From Pyricularia pennisetigena (lineage: Eukaryota > Ascomycota > Sordariomycetes > Magnaporthales > Pyriculariaceae), in assembly GCF_004337985.1 (NCBI RefSeq), contig NC_043744.1, positions 5,241,316-5,305,315 of the forward strand: a stretch of DNA of 64,000 bases, written 5' to 3'. The position numbers were made by a program, and so were the translations under genes. Positions within the stretch are counted from its first letter, which is position 1, and each line of letters opens with the position of its first letter. The notes under the pieces were generated by a model, which worked only from the letters and a program-made list of their open reading frames with translations, was not told where the DNA came from and made no database searches. Shown here one piece after another: positions 44,449 to 56,300 of the stretch.

Positions 44449-45295
44449 GTTCTAAGATTGAGTCAGGTTGCCTAACGCTCTTATAATCAACGAAGCCCCC
44501 TTTTTATTGAGGACGATATCCTCGTCTGCAGTCAGAGCTGTTGTTGTGACACAATTCCCATCGAGAAGCTATATCGATCCAGCCCAGAGGAAACCCATGT
44601 TCCCCCACGATTTTCCGTATATCTATCTCTTATGTAGGTTGCCATTTTACCCGCTCCCGAGTGAGTGGATGACTGACAGGGATAAAAAGGTGAAAAGCTC
44701 GGGGTTGGATTGCAGCGAGCTGCATGTTTCCCCTCATGTTTTAATTATTGCGAACTGGCTACCGAACACCCATGTAGACTGCGGGGAACTAGTCTAATGC
44801 AGCCCCCAACTCGTTGGTGACCTTTCCGATGCACCATTTGACCTCACTGATGGTCGAGGCTAACCCTGGTGAATCCCTCGGCCGAGGTGCTGCGTGCTCA
44901 AGACGCGATAGCGCTGGGTTAGCGTTGAATGTCAATATCCACCCACACCTTGGCCCTGATCCATTCAAGACAACATGTTTCCAAAGCTAATATCGAATGA
45001 GATGATAGTCATAAAGTAAACCTCGGTCGTTTCAAAGAGGCCCATGGCTACACTGTAAAAGACACCTTACGGCAGAATGAAATATGATTGTCCTACAACT
45101 CTCTCAACCGCGCTCTTCACGGGTTCCTTAAATAAGTATAGTCATCGTACTTCTGTCAAGAAAAGCCGGCATACGCTTGATCTTGCTGGCCAGAGTGATT
45201 CCAAAAGCCCTGACGCTCGGCTTGGCCTGAACGTACCAATTCCACCTGACAAACAACGGTTGACAATGCCCTCATCTAAAAGCACGGGCTTTTAT
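44449..45295. promoter_or_regulatory. Promoter region of the carboxylesterase
   Basis: About 850 bp between the esterase start and the helicase 3' end. It should carry the esterase promoter on the left and the helicase terminator on the right. No gene is supported. Confidence 0.45.
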
Positions 45296-45399
45296 CTACC
45301 ATTCTTCCTCCACAAGCTCCTCTTGCATCTCCCGTTCTGTTCCAACAAAGTAAGGCATCAGCAATCGTGGGATGATTTTGACATGAAGCAGAGGGAGTG

Positions 45400-45441
<42 letters not shown>

Positions 45442-48400
45442 CCTTACGCCATAGCCTATTGGCTGATTCTGTTATAGCCCGCGCCTTGATCAGAAGCTTC
45501 TCCTTCACCTGTCTGTCATCGTGGGTGTTCAGGCGGATCTTGTTCGACTGAGCCTGCATGAGGATCGGGACAAGTTGTTCCGGGTCGGCATTGGCCACTG
45601 ACGCAACTGACTTGAAGCCATTGTCCCAGAATACGCGGCTACGAAGACGGCGCCGCGAGGGTCAGCTACTGTACTCTTGGGATATTGTGAAAGGCAGGAG
45701 ACGTACGCTGTTCGGCTTTTGATAAAGATAATCTTGGCCAGTGATAGTAAATCTGATTTCGCCCCCGCCTTAAGGCGATCCGAGAAATGGTCCAGCACGG
45801 AAGCCATAGCACTGCCCAGAGTAACCGTCAGCTTGTCAAGCGCCTCGAGGATGACACTAGTTAAACACAGTCGAGACTGCTTACCCCCAGCCCATATGCT
45901 CGCAAAACTTGATCATTCCCGCCGCAAAACCTTGGCAGTTTTGTGCCAGGTTTTGCACAGTGCCTCTGGGCACATCGTACTTTCTCGCGACGACATGCAC
46001 AGGCATCTCGTTGCAGAGATCTCGCAGTTGCAAAGCCATATAAAAGCGGCGATAGACGCGGGCTAGCTCCTTCTCTTCATCTGTGACTTGCCTGAGCTGA
46101 CCACCTTGTACCCTGTCTTGTATATTCTTGGTTAGCTCCAGTAACCTCAAAACTCATCAAGAAAATCAATGGCCGGGATACTTGCATCCTGTTGATGACT
46201 GTAGGCTTCAATCCCAAAAGTTTCAATACTCGAAGCCCGCTCTCGTCAAGGCCTTCCATCTCGTTCCAAAACACACGCCAGTTGATGTCTGAAGCAAACT
46301 CATGCACCGGAGTGAAGGTATATAGCACGTGCAGATCGCCATCCATGACAAACGCCTGTAATGCTTTTTTGAGCTCATTGTGAATGAAAGTGCCATCTTC
46401 TGGGTCCAAGGCCCCCGCGACGATGGCCTTACCGAGCTGGGTTGCTTGATATGTCTGAAAGTCTCCCATGGTAATAAACTTGAGTTTTTCGAGGTTCGCA
46501 AGACTCGTCTCGACATGCGTCTCGATCTCTTTTACATCCGCCGAGTGGTAAAGCAAGGTTTTGTGCATATAGTCATCTAGTGAAGAACGGCTAGTGGCCA
46601 ACCGTATTGCTATCACCTCGAGAAGAGCTCTATATTGTTGTTAATTTTGCACGTACAAGAAGTGTTAACTGTATGGAACCAAGGAGGAAACAGACGCACC
46701 TTTGAATCCTTTGCCGATCTGTAGTCAAGGAACTCGCAACATGGGGTAGCTCTGCGTGCATTAGGCCCAGGACATTATCCAAATCTGAAGACTGGCAGCA
46801 GAGATATGTCTCGCCAACTTCGTCTTTACCCTTGCGGCCGGCTCTTCCTCGCATTTGCCGGCTGAGAAATATCCGGGTTAGCTTACAAGTATAGCCACAT
46901 GCGATCTCAATGGAGTCAGAATCACATACAGCATCGAGGGACCGACAAGATCTCTTCCCATACGTGCACCATGGAGAATGACCCTTCGTGCAGGGAGATT
47001 GATGCCTGCTGCTAGACTGGCTGTAGCAATGCATATCTTCAAGATGCCACTGTCATATGCCTTTGCAACTAGGTCACGCTCTTCCGAGGTCAACCCGGCC
47101 TGGATGGATGAACTCAGAGACTGGTTGCAAAGAATGATGTCCAAAAATTCACGAGACGCATGGGTTAGACACTTACATCTGTATCACTGTTAGCAAGGGG
47201 CCTCAAGAGCATGGAGCAATAGTCTAGAAGGTTTAGGTCTCACGATGAAAAGCAACTCCATATGGAATAGTCTGCGACAGGACAGGGTCCAGCCCGCAGT
47301 TCAGACTGGCCAAATCCGCTAAGAGGTCTTTCCTCCTCTCCAAGATAGCGGGATCAATGTCGTTGATAGATGGCATTGTTCGACTGATCAAGAGTGCGTT
47401 GGACTCGCATATAGCTCGACTACTAGAGAAAACAAGCACTCCATACCCTAATGTGGCTGTCTCGTTGGCTAGAGCCACCACTGCGTTGAGGACCGGACTT
47501 GAGAGCTCCTTGTGGGTGGAACTCGCAACTTCTCGCATGGGATGGCTGGGCTTTTGTGATACCGGAGCAGTACCGTTCAGTTGACAGGCAGTTCTGAGAA
47601 GATTGCTCGTGGTCGCAGCAGAATATACTTTGCCATCGTACACCAAGTGCTCCTCTATCGGGATTGGACGGTATGCGGTTTCATAGTGGTGTCCACCCAG
47701 CCAAGTGGAAAGCAGTTTTGCATTCTGATTTTCATTAGAGTCGAAGCCTCACTTCATGGACGACAAGGACAAAGACTCACAGCCAAAGTAGCGCTCATTC
47801 CAACAATCTGAATTGGGTGATCTAGACAAAGAATTTTTGTGGATAGAAGCTCAAATAGATAGCCCCTATGGTCATCATCAATCATGTGCAGCTCATCCAG
47901 GACAGCAACCCTCAGTTGGTTGATTGAGCAGTCGTCAATCGCTGTGTTGACAAGTGCGTTCGCCTGGTGTTATAGTCAGAACCAGCAGTTACCGCATCGG
48001 CCATGTCACAAACAATAATCAGCAGCGGCTTACTTTCTCCAATGTGCACACACCAATGTCAAAATCGGCCCATTTCGGCTTGATGTTGATTCCGCCAAAG
48101 AAGCCAACAACACGGATAGTATCCTCGTCAGCACGCCTACGCCAAATGCTTTCCTTGCCCTTGCTCCTGGCATCTGCATTTGGGTTCTCACGAACCATGC
48201 CCTGGACCACTTGACGAAGCCAGGCGACTTTCTCCTGGACAAGAGCAACATATGGCAGTACCAGCAATGCCTTTGCACCAGGTTCTGTAGTGACTTGTTT
48301 AAGCATAAGGACATCGGCGACGAGCGACTTGCCACCGCCGGTCGGCGCTGTGTAAACTAAATTCTTCTCGCCACGGAGTAGACCTGGCCCGAGCAAGCAT

Positions 48401-48831
48401 TGTTTCTGCCAGGGATAGATGGAGTGGATGCCAAGGGAAGCAAAGTTCAGAACCAACTGGTTTGGTAGGGCATAGGCTGGATGAGAGAGCGAAAGCAATG
48501 GATCAGCCGTAGATGTCGGCGTCGCTTGGAATTGGCGACGTTGGGAGTACTCGGATACGATATCTTTGGTGCCATGTTCCAGGGTAGTTATTTTACTCGC
48601 AGTGAGCCGGGGCGGCTCTCGGGGCAGAGCCGGAACCTGCCGAGGGCGGGCATTGTTCTGACCCTGGTTTGAGGGTGGAGGTGGCCTTGAGAGTCCTGAA
48701 TGGCCAGCTGTGCTAGTCTGGTCGTGACTGCGCTTGTGGCCTGCAACAGTGACAGTGGCTTGATAAGTTTGTTGACGTTCCTTGGCGGCCTCGAAGGTTG
48801 TTTTGTGCCAAACGCCAAGATTGTTTGACAT
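45296..48831 (-). CDS. HELQ/Hel308-type DNA repair helicase (Mus301-like)
   Basis: This superfamily 2 helicase unwinds stalled forks and acts in crosslink repair. Eleven exons join to 943 residues: 48034-48831, 47781-47963, 47244-47724, 47177-47178, 46930-47099, 46700-46861, 46182-46629, 45885-46135, 45707-45811, 45448-45638 and 45296-45336. Motifs in order: Q-like YPWQKQC, Walker A APTGGGKS (about residue 162), [14 protein letters not shown] box [26 protein letters not shown], the HH-x-GLT motif ([12 protein letters not shown]), [12 protein letters not shown] and [10 protein letters not shown]. The C-terminal winged-helix and ratchet domain and a helix-hairpin-helix-like end follow. The orthologue group is HELQ rather than Pol theta because no polymerase domain follows. 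A 2-nt exon (47177-47178) is needed to complete the HH motif (see findings). Confidence 0.9.
45402..45440. repeat. Poly-A tract (39 nt) inside last intron of the helicase
   Basis: On the coding strand this is a T run just after the gtaagg donor. The enclosing intron (45337-45447) is 111 nt, divisible by three, so retention would add a run of about 13 phenylalanines without shifting the frame. Confidence 0.85.
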
Positions 48832-49959
48832 CCTTGTTCCAAGAGCAAAACAACGTCGTTCACGCTCTCCACGATTTGGAGAGTGTTACAGGAAAGCAAT
48901 GCAATCAGCAAAATTATATCTTGAGACCATCTCAGGGTCGCTGACAGACTGAACAACTCCCCACGTCGATATCAAGATTACATGCATGGTATTGTTGTGA
49001 CGCGACTTGAAAGGTGGCGTCCAGAGGCTCATTGACACCACACCAACCAGGCGCCCAGTCACGTGTACAACCCCCACCCGTCCGTTAATCCTAGCCCCTC
49101 TACAGGGGAGGGAGCAACCCCCGGTCAATTTGATCTTGACATCGATGCAGCCGGATACCGTTTCCCCCTGCGCACAGACAGGGGTCTGGGCACGTCGCTC
49201 ACTCCGGCGGCAGGTCGCCTGCCGGCCTGCGATGAGATGGATGGCTGGGTCGGATTATCTCGATCCCGTCTTATATCAATCGTTACTCGACGTTGTTGGT
49301 TATTGTTCATCTCAACTTTTATTTGACTTCAAGTACTAATATGTAAATGTTTTCAGTTTGTGCCCCATGCCAATGTTTCCTAGTTAACCGTATTTATTCA
49401 CCCACCCTGTTTGGTCGAAAACTGCAATTCGCTAGGCCTTGTTCTTGCGTCGATCGTCCTCATGCAAGACCCACTTCCACGTTGAGTTTAACTTCCCGAC
49501 CGAGCCTGGCGTGTCATATTTGACGCTGGCTGGTGGCGGATTTTGTAGCTTAGTACAGCAGGGGCAAGCGCAAGAGCGCTTCCAATCTGGAATTCTACGG
49601 TAACGCGCAAACACACACTGCTGCATGACAGAATACTTTACCGACTTTTTTTTTTCTTTCTCTTTTTTTCCTCTCTCTCTCTCAGATCGAGCATCCAAGT
49701 ATTCATGTCACGTGAAAGACAACAACAAACAAGTGTGATTTGACCGAGGGTGGTCCTCGGTATGCGCCTGGCGATTCAGTGTCCTGGACCGTCAGTTACA
49801 TCTTGAACAAACAAGCTGATTGTAGCCTACAGTACAAAGATTCGAAGCGACTAGGGTTCCAAAAGAGGAGTCTGTTAGAAATAGACAGATTCGGATGGAA
49901 ACGCTGACCCGACTGATATTTAGTGACTGCAATCATTGGTTTTCTTTTCTCTGCAGATG

Positions 49960-50009
<50 letters not shown>

Positions 50010-53000
50010 CATTATACAAAAAGTACTCAATTAACGATCTCAAAGATTGAGATGTTGTCGCGGGAAATCGCGTCATGGGGCCGGAAGGAAGTCTGCAGGC
50101 TTGGGTAGAAATAAATGAGAGCGGTCCGGTCCCACCCTCCCGTCACGTCACCACCTCAAGTCGAAAGGTGGTTCAGAACATGCACGTCGTACCCTCCGCA
50201 TATCAAAAGTTAGGAGCCGAGGAATGAGGGACGCCGTACATTGATTGAGTATAATCTTAAAAATTACCGTATTTTCCCTCCTTCAGGAAACTCTAATATC
50301 ACCCTGATCGTCATGGTCAATCGAATATTCCCCCGTCGCATTGTGGTGACAGGTATCACTGGTAGCAGGTTATATTTGGCTCCAAGCCAAATGCACCATA
50401 CAACAGGCACAAAAACCCGTGGGGCCGAGAAAGGGTACAAGACCAATCCATTATAACTTGAAACAAAAGCCAACACAAGGGTGCTGCCGATCGAGAGTGC
50501 GTCATTTTGGCTCTCTTGCTAGGAGACGTGCAGATGCACGCACTACAGAAGGGTGTTGCCCCAAACATACAGGCAGGCGGGCGAGGGAGGGATCGATTGT
50601 GGAATTCGCCAGAGGAATGGCTGCTTGCGCTGCCCTGCATCGATGCCGTATACAAGATTTGCCGCTTTTGCATATTTGGAGTCAACATAAATAACCACAG
50701 CATGTAAACGATCCACTGCAGCTTGCTTGCTATCCGTGACTCGACATGTCGCCTCAGGTCACCTGAACGAAAGATGGCAAAAACCTCACTCGACCGAGAA
50801 TGGGGCGTTTTGACGGTTCGTAGAATAAAAAGGACGAACAGGCGAGACTGGATCCTTCCTGACATCGTGACCCAGGCAAAGTGGGGATGCGTGGGATCAC
50901 ACATGTTGTTCTGTACGACTTATTTCCGTGATTTGGCGCACAATCCGGTCGTTCGATAACCGAAAATGGATTTTGTTTGTGTAGCCCGATTTCTTTTTGT
51001 GCCTTTAACAATGCTTATCGCTGCTAATTTGTCTGTGGCCTCACTCGTCGGCCAGTCTTAGTAAAGCACCATCCCAGACTGTTTTTGGCACATAGAGAAT
51101 TAACCCGAGTTTATTTTTCTACGACAAGTCGGGGATCCATGACATTTGAGACTGGCAGGAAAGGTTTTCTCCGCACCCATGGGCTGCCCCATTCATTGTT
51201 ACCAAAAGGGCCAACAGATAAACTGGAGATAGACGACGCGGTTTTTGCTTGCGCTGCACGACGGACGAAGAGAAAAAAAAAAAAAGTACCGAGCTACCAG
51301 GTAAGCAGCCAAGGCAACTAAGATACCTAGACTGACTGGTCCGACATGGTACAGTTGGTACGTTCGCAGTAAATTGTTTGTGCTGGGCATTTAAAAGTGG
51401 ATCTCCAGTAAGATACGTGCAGGAAATAAATGGAGGGACGAGGGCAGGAGGCGAGATGACATGTCAACAACGTGCAAGTCCTCCGAGCAGACGAACTCTA
51501 ATTGGAGGGCGTGCCAGGAAAACTGCAGAGCACGACGAAGAACTCGGCGTAAACTCGAAGCTTGTCTTCCTGGCCTAGTTGTGGCGAGGGAAGGAGCACA
51601 TTACCATAAAATAACATCATTTTGGCTCCCAGATCTCAATTGCGTGATGGTCTCACAGTTCTCCGGGTGCCGATAGCATGTCTTGTCTTGTCCTTTATAC
51701 GACGACTTTTCTCCCTTGATTACCTCGAGGCTGCTGCAGCCTGGGCAGGATGATCCGTACCTGCTGCTCAGATCTGATAAAGTGTGGGTGGTTGCCTCGA
51801 GTCGGGTGGTTGTTTTGTTGCACCGCTAAAGTATTTCTGACGGTAAGAGAAAGGCTGATGGCTTAGCAGCCGTGCCACGCTTAAATTCCTGGGTCGTTTA
51901 GTCCAATACAGCCGGCCTCCACATCGCGGGACATGATGGAATCATGATTGCTTTGGAAAGCTCCGATCGCTTAGTGATAACTGTCAAAGAAAACGGGTTT
52001 CTCCGTACTTGAGAGAAAATAAAGAAATTCAAGCAAAGACAAAAATAGCATGCAAGGTAAAGAGGGGAAATGGGATCCAAGCAACGAATATCCAAGAAGT
52101 GATGGAGTTGGTCAACAAAGCACAGTAATAGATTCAGCTTGACTAAGTGGACAGACAGGTGCAATGCGCCGCACAATCGGGCATGCTAATGTATCTCTGG
52201 GGTAGCCACCCATGATGCAGGGTCTGGGCTTTGGGCTGTTTTTGCTGGCTGTGCAAGGGAACACGCCGAGAGGCATCCCTGCTGGCTACTTCGACGATAC
52301 TACGCACCGCAGAGCCTGCAGAGAAAAAAAAAAAAGCTGTAGCTGGCGGTCCCATACACCGGACCCATATATTCGAAGCTAGCTCACTCAATCGATTGGA
52401 CAAGGGTGTGGGGTCCCACCCAGGGACTGATGTAGGAAGTGCAAAAAAATGGACGAGCCTTGCGGGCGCCGCCAGCCCTTGTTGCTTTCTGCGTGCCGGC
52501 AAGCCAGCCAGCCAGTACGGGACGTCTCCAGTTGGGTTTGGTCTTCCATGTCTCTTTCTTGTCTTGGGGGCGTGTGGTCCCAGTCCATCATATCCGCCTT
52601 TCTGGGACATGCATCCATCGACCATCTTTCTCTAAATCCTTTCTTCGCGGCACTCCATCTCTTTCCTCATTTTCCACTTTTCCGCCTTCCAAGAGTTCAG
52701 TCATTGTGCACTCACTCCCGTCCCACGCGCCCCCGACGAAGGACATTTTTGCTTCCCTCTCGGCAGCAAGCAAGCGAGGCAGCCAGTCCCTCTACATGAT
52801 CGGATTACCAGCCCGGTTTGGGTTCCCAGCGCCACAACGCTTGTAACTCGCGCGAAAGGGTTGGCCTTCAAACTCGATTCCTCATAACATTTGCTCGTGC
52901 AGATCTAACTGACCGGGCATCTCGGGGGGACACGCACACCCGCCCACTTCCTAACTTCTTTGTCAATCGCCCATATATCTCCTTTTCCTATTCCATTCCC

Positions 53001-53375
53001 CCCCACACATTTCAAACCTTGCACCTTTCTCACCCATTTCGACATAAACTGGGTCCGACTTTCTTTCCTTCCCTCCTTGTTACCCAACTTTTTGCGTTTT
53101 GAGAACCTTTGATTTCCATCCGTACTCATCAATCTCTTCTGGCATGCATCAACCGCCACACGCTCACCTGAACCCGGGAGTCTCATCACTGTCTACGTCG
53201 CGCATCGCGGCCTGCCCAGAGCAGTTGTATTCTGCTTCTAGCGGCTGCGCCGCCTACCTTTCCTTCCAATAGTTGTTTCTCTGCATTGGAAGGCGAAACT
53301 TGATCGACCCGGCCTCTGGGTCTCACTTGGGACCTTATAAACAACGCCACGTCCAGTACATTCTGCCTGGTTGTC
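48832..53375. other. 4.5-kb intergenic region, helicase and Snt2 promoters
   Basis: No supported gene lies in this long gap between two divergent genes. It includes a 47-nt poly-T tract at 49963 and pyrimidine-rich DNA from about 52.5 kb, which looks like the long leader of the Snt2 gene. Frames near 50356-50904, 51898-52176 and 52143-52846 have no family character. A short non-coding RNA cannot be excluded. Confidence 0.5.
49963..50009. repeat. Poly-T tract (47 nt)
   Basis: An uninterrupted run of 47 T between ctgcagatggcc and cattatac. No coding overlap. It may mark the tail of an old retroposed sequence. Confidence 0.9.
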
Positions 53376-56300
53376 ATGGCTCAGAAGGGTTCAGGTGGCT
53401 CAGATGCCGCAACACCTAATACTACGACGACGTCGGCCACCAAAGGCACCGCTGAGAGCAAGCAATCTTCTAATGCACCCTCATCCGGTCCATCGACGTC
53501 GTCGTCGTCATCTGCATCGGTTCTGCCCAAAATGTCAGATCCCGGTCCACCACAAGCCATGGGAAGTCCAGCGTCAGAATCGACGACAAAGTCGACTTCG
53601 ACTGCCAAGGACGCGACGGCCGGAACAACGGCATCTCCTTATGGCACGCGATCCCGCAACAGGGGCGGCAACTCTCGTCCCAATTACGCAGAGGACAAAG
53701 ACATGGATATGGACATTTTTGAGCAGTTGCATCCTCAGAAGCGGGATGACGACAGCAAGAAGACGTCGCGCCAAATAGCATCTTCGTCAGCCACCAACAC
53801 TGGCGACACACACAACACACCTCCGCCACCACCTCGCACCACCAACGGGTCGTCGTCCAGAAAGCCGTTGCCCATGGACAACAAGCAGTCCCAGGCTGCA
53901 GCCGCCAAAGAGTCATCGTCAAATGCTAACCAGGCAACCGGCGCTGGATCAACTGGATCCACCCAGACCACCTCGAAAAAGCGAAAAGCTGCTTCACAAA
54001 CTAGCAGTAATCAGCCACCAGCGGCGGAATCGACGCACGTGCCATCCAACGCCAAGAAGCCCAGTAATAATAATCACAACAGCAACGCTGCATCGAGCCA
54101 CGGCGCCGACAAGGGATATGCTGCTACTAATTTGCTCACTTTCGAAAACTGTGGCGCGCGGCCCAAGGATGGCAAATTGATTGCTGACGATGGCACATAT
54201 CTTGAAGTCAATGGTATACATATTTTCTATATTTTTTGGTTTCGTTTTTCGCTTTCGTTTATCCCTATCATTTTTCTTTTCTATTTCTATTCAGCCTGCT
54301 TTGTTCGGCCATCTTGATTTTTGCCTCTTAGGTTTTTAGTTCACACCCGCTAACATGACTGCCCCTAAGACCATGTCTACCTGGTTTGCGAGCCCCCGGG
54401 CGAACCCTATTATCTCGCCAGGATTATGGAGTTTCTACACGCAAAGAACGACCCTTCGCAACCGGTAGATGCTTTGCGTGTAAATTGGTACTACCGTCCA
54501 AAAGATATTGCCCGTAAGGTGAACGATACTAGGGCGGTTTTTGCCACCATGCACTCGGACATTAGCCCTTTGACATCGCTCCGCGGGAAATGCACAATCA
54601 AGCACAAGGCAGAGATCAAGGGCAAGCTCGAGGAGTACCGCAAAAATCCGGATTGTTTCTGGTTCGAGAAACTCTACGACAGGTACATACAGAAAAACTA
54701 CGAGGTGATCCCGACGTTTCAGATCATCAATGTGCCCGAAAAGGTCAAGAAAGTCCTCGATGAGAGGTGGAAATACATCCTGGTCGAACAGGGCCGGGGC
54801 AAGGAGCTCACCAGCGCCGTCAAGACGTGCAGAAGGTGCTCTGGCTATTGCGCAAGGTACGTGGTGTGGACCCCACTAAAATTAAAATTCCGTAACTCTT
54901 CGCCGGGACTGGGAACCTGTACCTCCACTACTGTGCACACGGGCGCAGTGTTGCAACGGCGCCCGGCTGAGTTGGCGTTCCCCTTTCTGATTGATCCGCC
55001 ACTGATTGAATCGGGTGACTTATTGGGTTGATTGACTGACTTGCGCATGGGGCCGCCCCACCCACAGTAATGATTCTGTCGACTGCGCTGTATGTGAGCA
55101 CACGTACCACATGAACTGTGTGCGACCACCCCTGCTCAAGAAGCCATCACGTGGCTTCGCCTGGTCCTGTGCCGCCTGCAGTAGAGCCCAGGAGCGCAAG
55201 CTGGAGGCTCGCAATACGCCAAATGTCAGCCTGGATCCAAATGCAGAGGCCGAGGAGGAGGAGTTTTTTGACGAGGAAGAGGAGGATGCTGGCCTCGACA
55301 CCGGCCGCACCAGTCCCGCTGATGGCGCCAACGATATGCACATCCCTGCAACCGAGGAGCAGATGTATCACGCCAGCCTCTGGCCATATCGCTATCTGGG
55401 AATTCACTGCAAGGTTGAGGACGCCCTCGATTACGACGATCGAATATATCCCCGTGCATCGACTCGTGTTGGCCCGAGACATCAAGCGACGGTGCTCGAC
55501 TGGCCCGGCCGACCTGTCCAATACGTCAAGGCTCCCGAAATCGAAATCAAAAAGACGGGTCGCAAAGATGGGAAGTTGAACAAGGAAGCGCAAGCTGCCC
55601 TCGAGGCCGAAAAAGTCGCCAAGGCCAAACGCCCCAAGTGGATCCAGGATGAGCCCCCTGGCTACGTGCCCCGGGGCGAGGACTACCCCAATGACGATCC
55701 CCGAAATACCGCTCAGCTCCACTGGAAACCCCCTGAGCTTGGACACCCGGAGGAATCAGGACGGGAAGATGCGCCTATTTCAGAAGCGGAGATTGACAAG
55801 TATATGGAGGAAGCGAAAGCAATGGCGCTGGATCTTGACCTCCCGGAGCACTCTACGAATTTGCTGGATCAGGCACTCCGACTTCTTTACGAACACGGCT
55901 ACGATGTGGATCGTGCACTGGAAGAACTCCCCAAGCTGAGTAAGGAGGCTTTCGACGAACCTCAGCTCACGGCCGCCGAGCTCAAAAAGTTCGAGGAAGG
56001 CATCTCCAAGTTTGGCTCAGAGCTTTATAGCGTCAAGAAACACGTCAAGACGGTCAAACCAGGGACCCTCGTACGTTTCTACTACACATGGAAGAAGACG
56101 GAGCGCGGAAAGCAGGTGTGGGGCAACTACTCTGGCCGCAAGAGCAAGAAGGAGGCCAAGGAAGCCAAGAAAGCGGAGACAGCCTCGCAGAATAAAATGC
56201 AGGACGACGTCGCAGACGATCACGATGACTCAGCTTTCGACGCCGCCAAGGCCGCGGAAAAGAAACGGTCTTTCATTTGCAAATTCTGCAACACCAAGAA

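Noticed and set aside
52143..52846. Overlapping frames on both strands upstream of Snt2
   Set aside because: Low-complexity pyrimidine-rich leader-like DNA; no family character.
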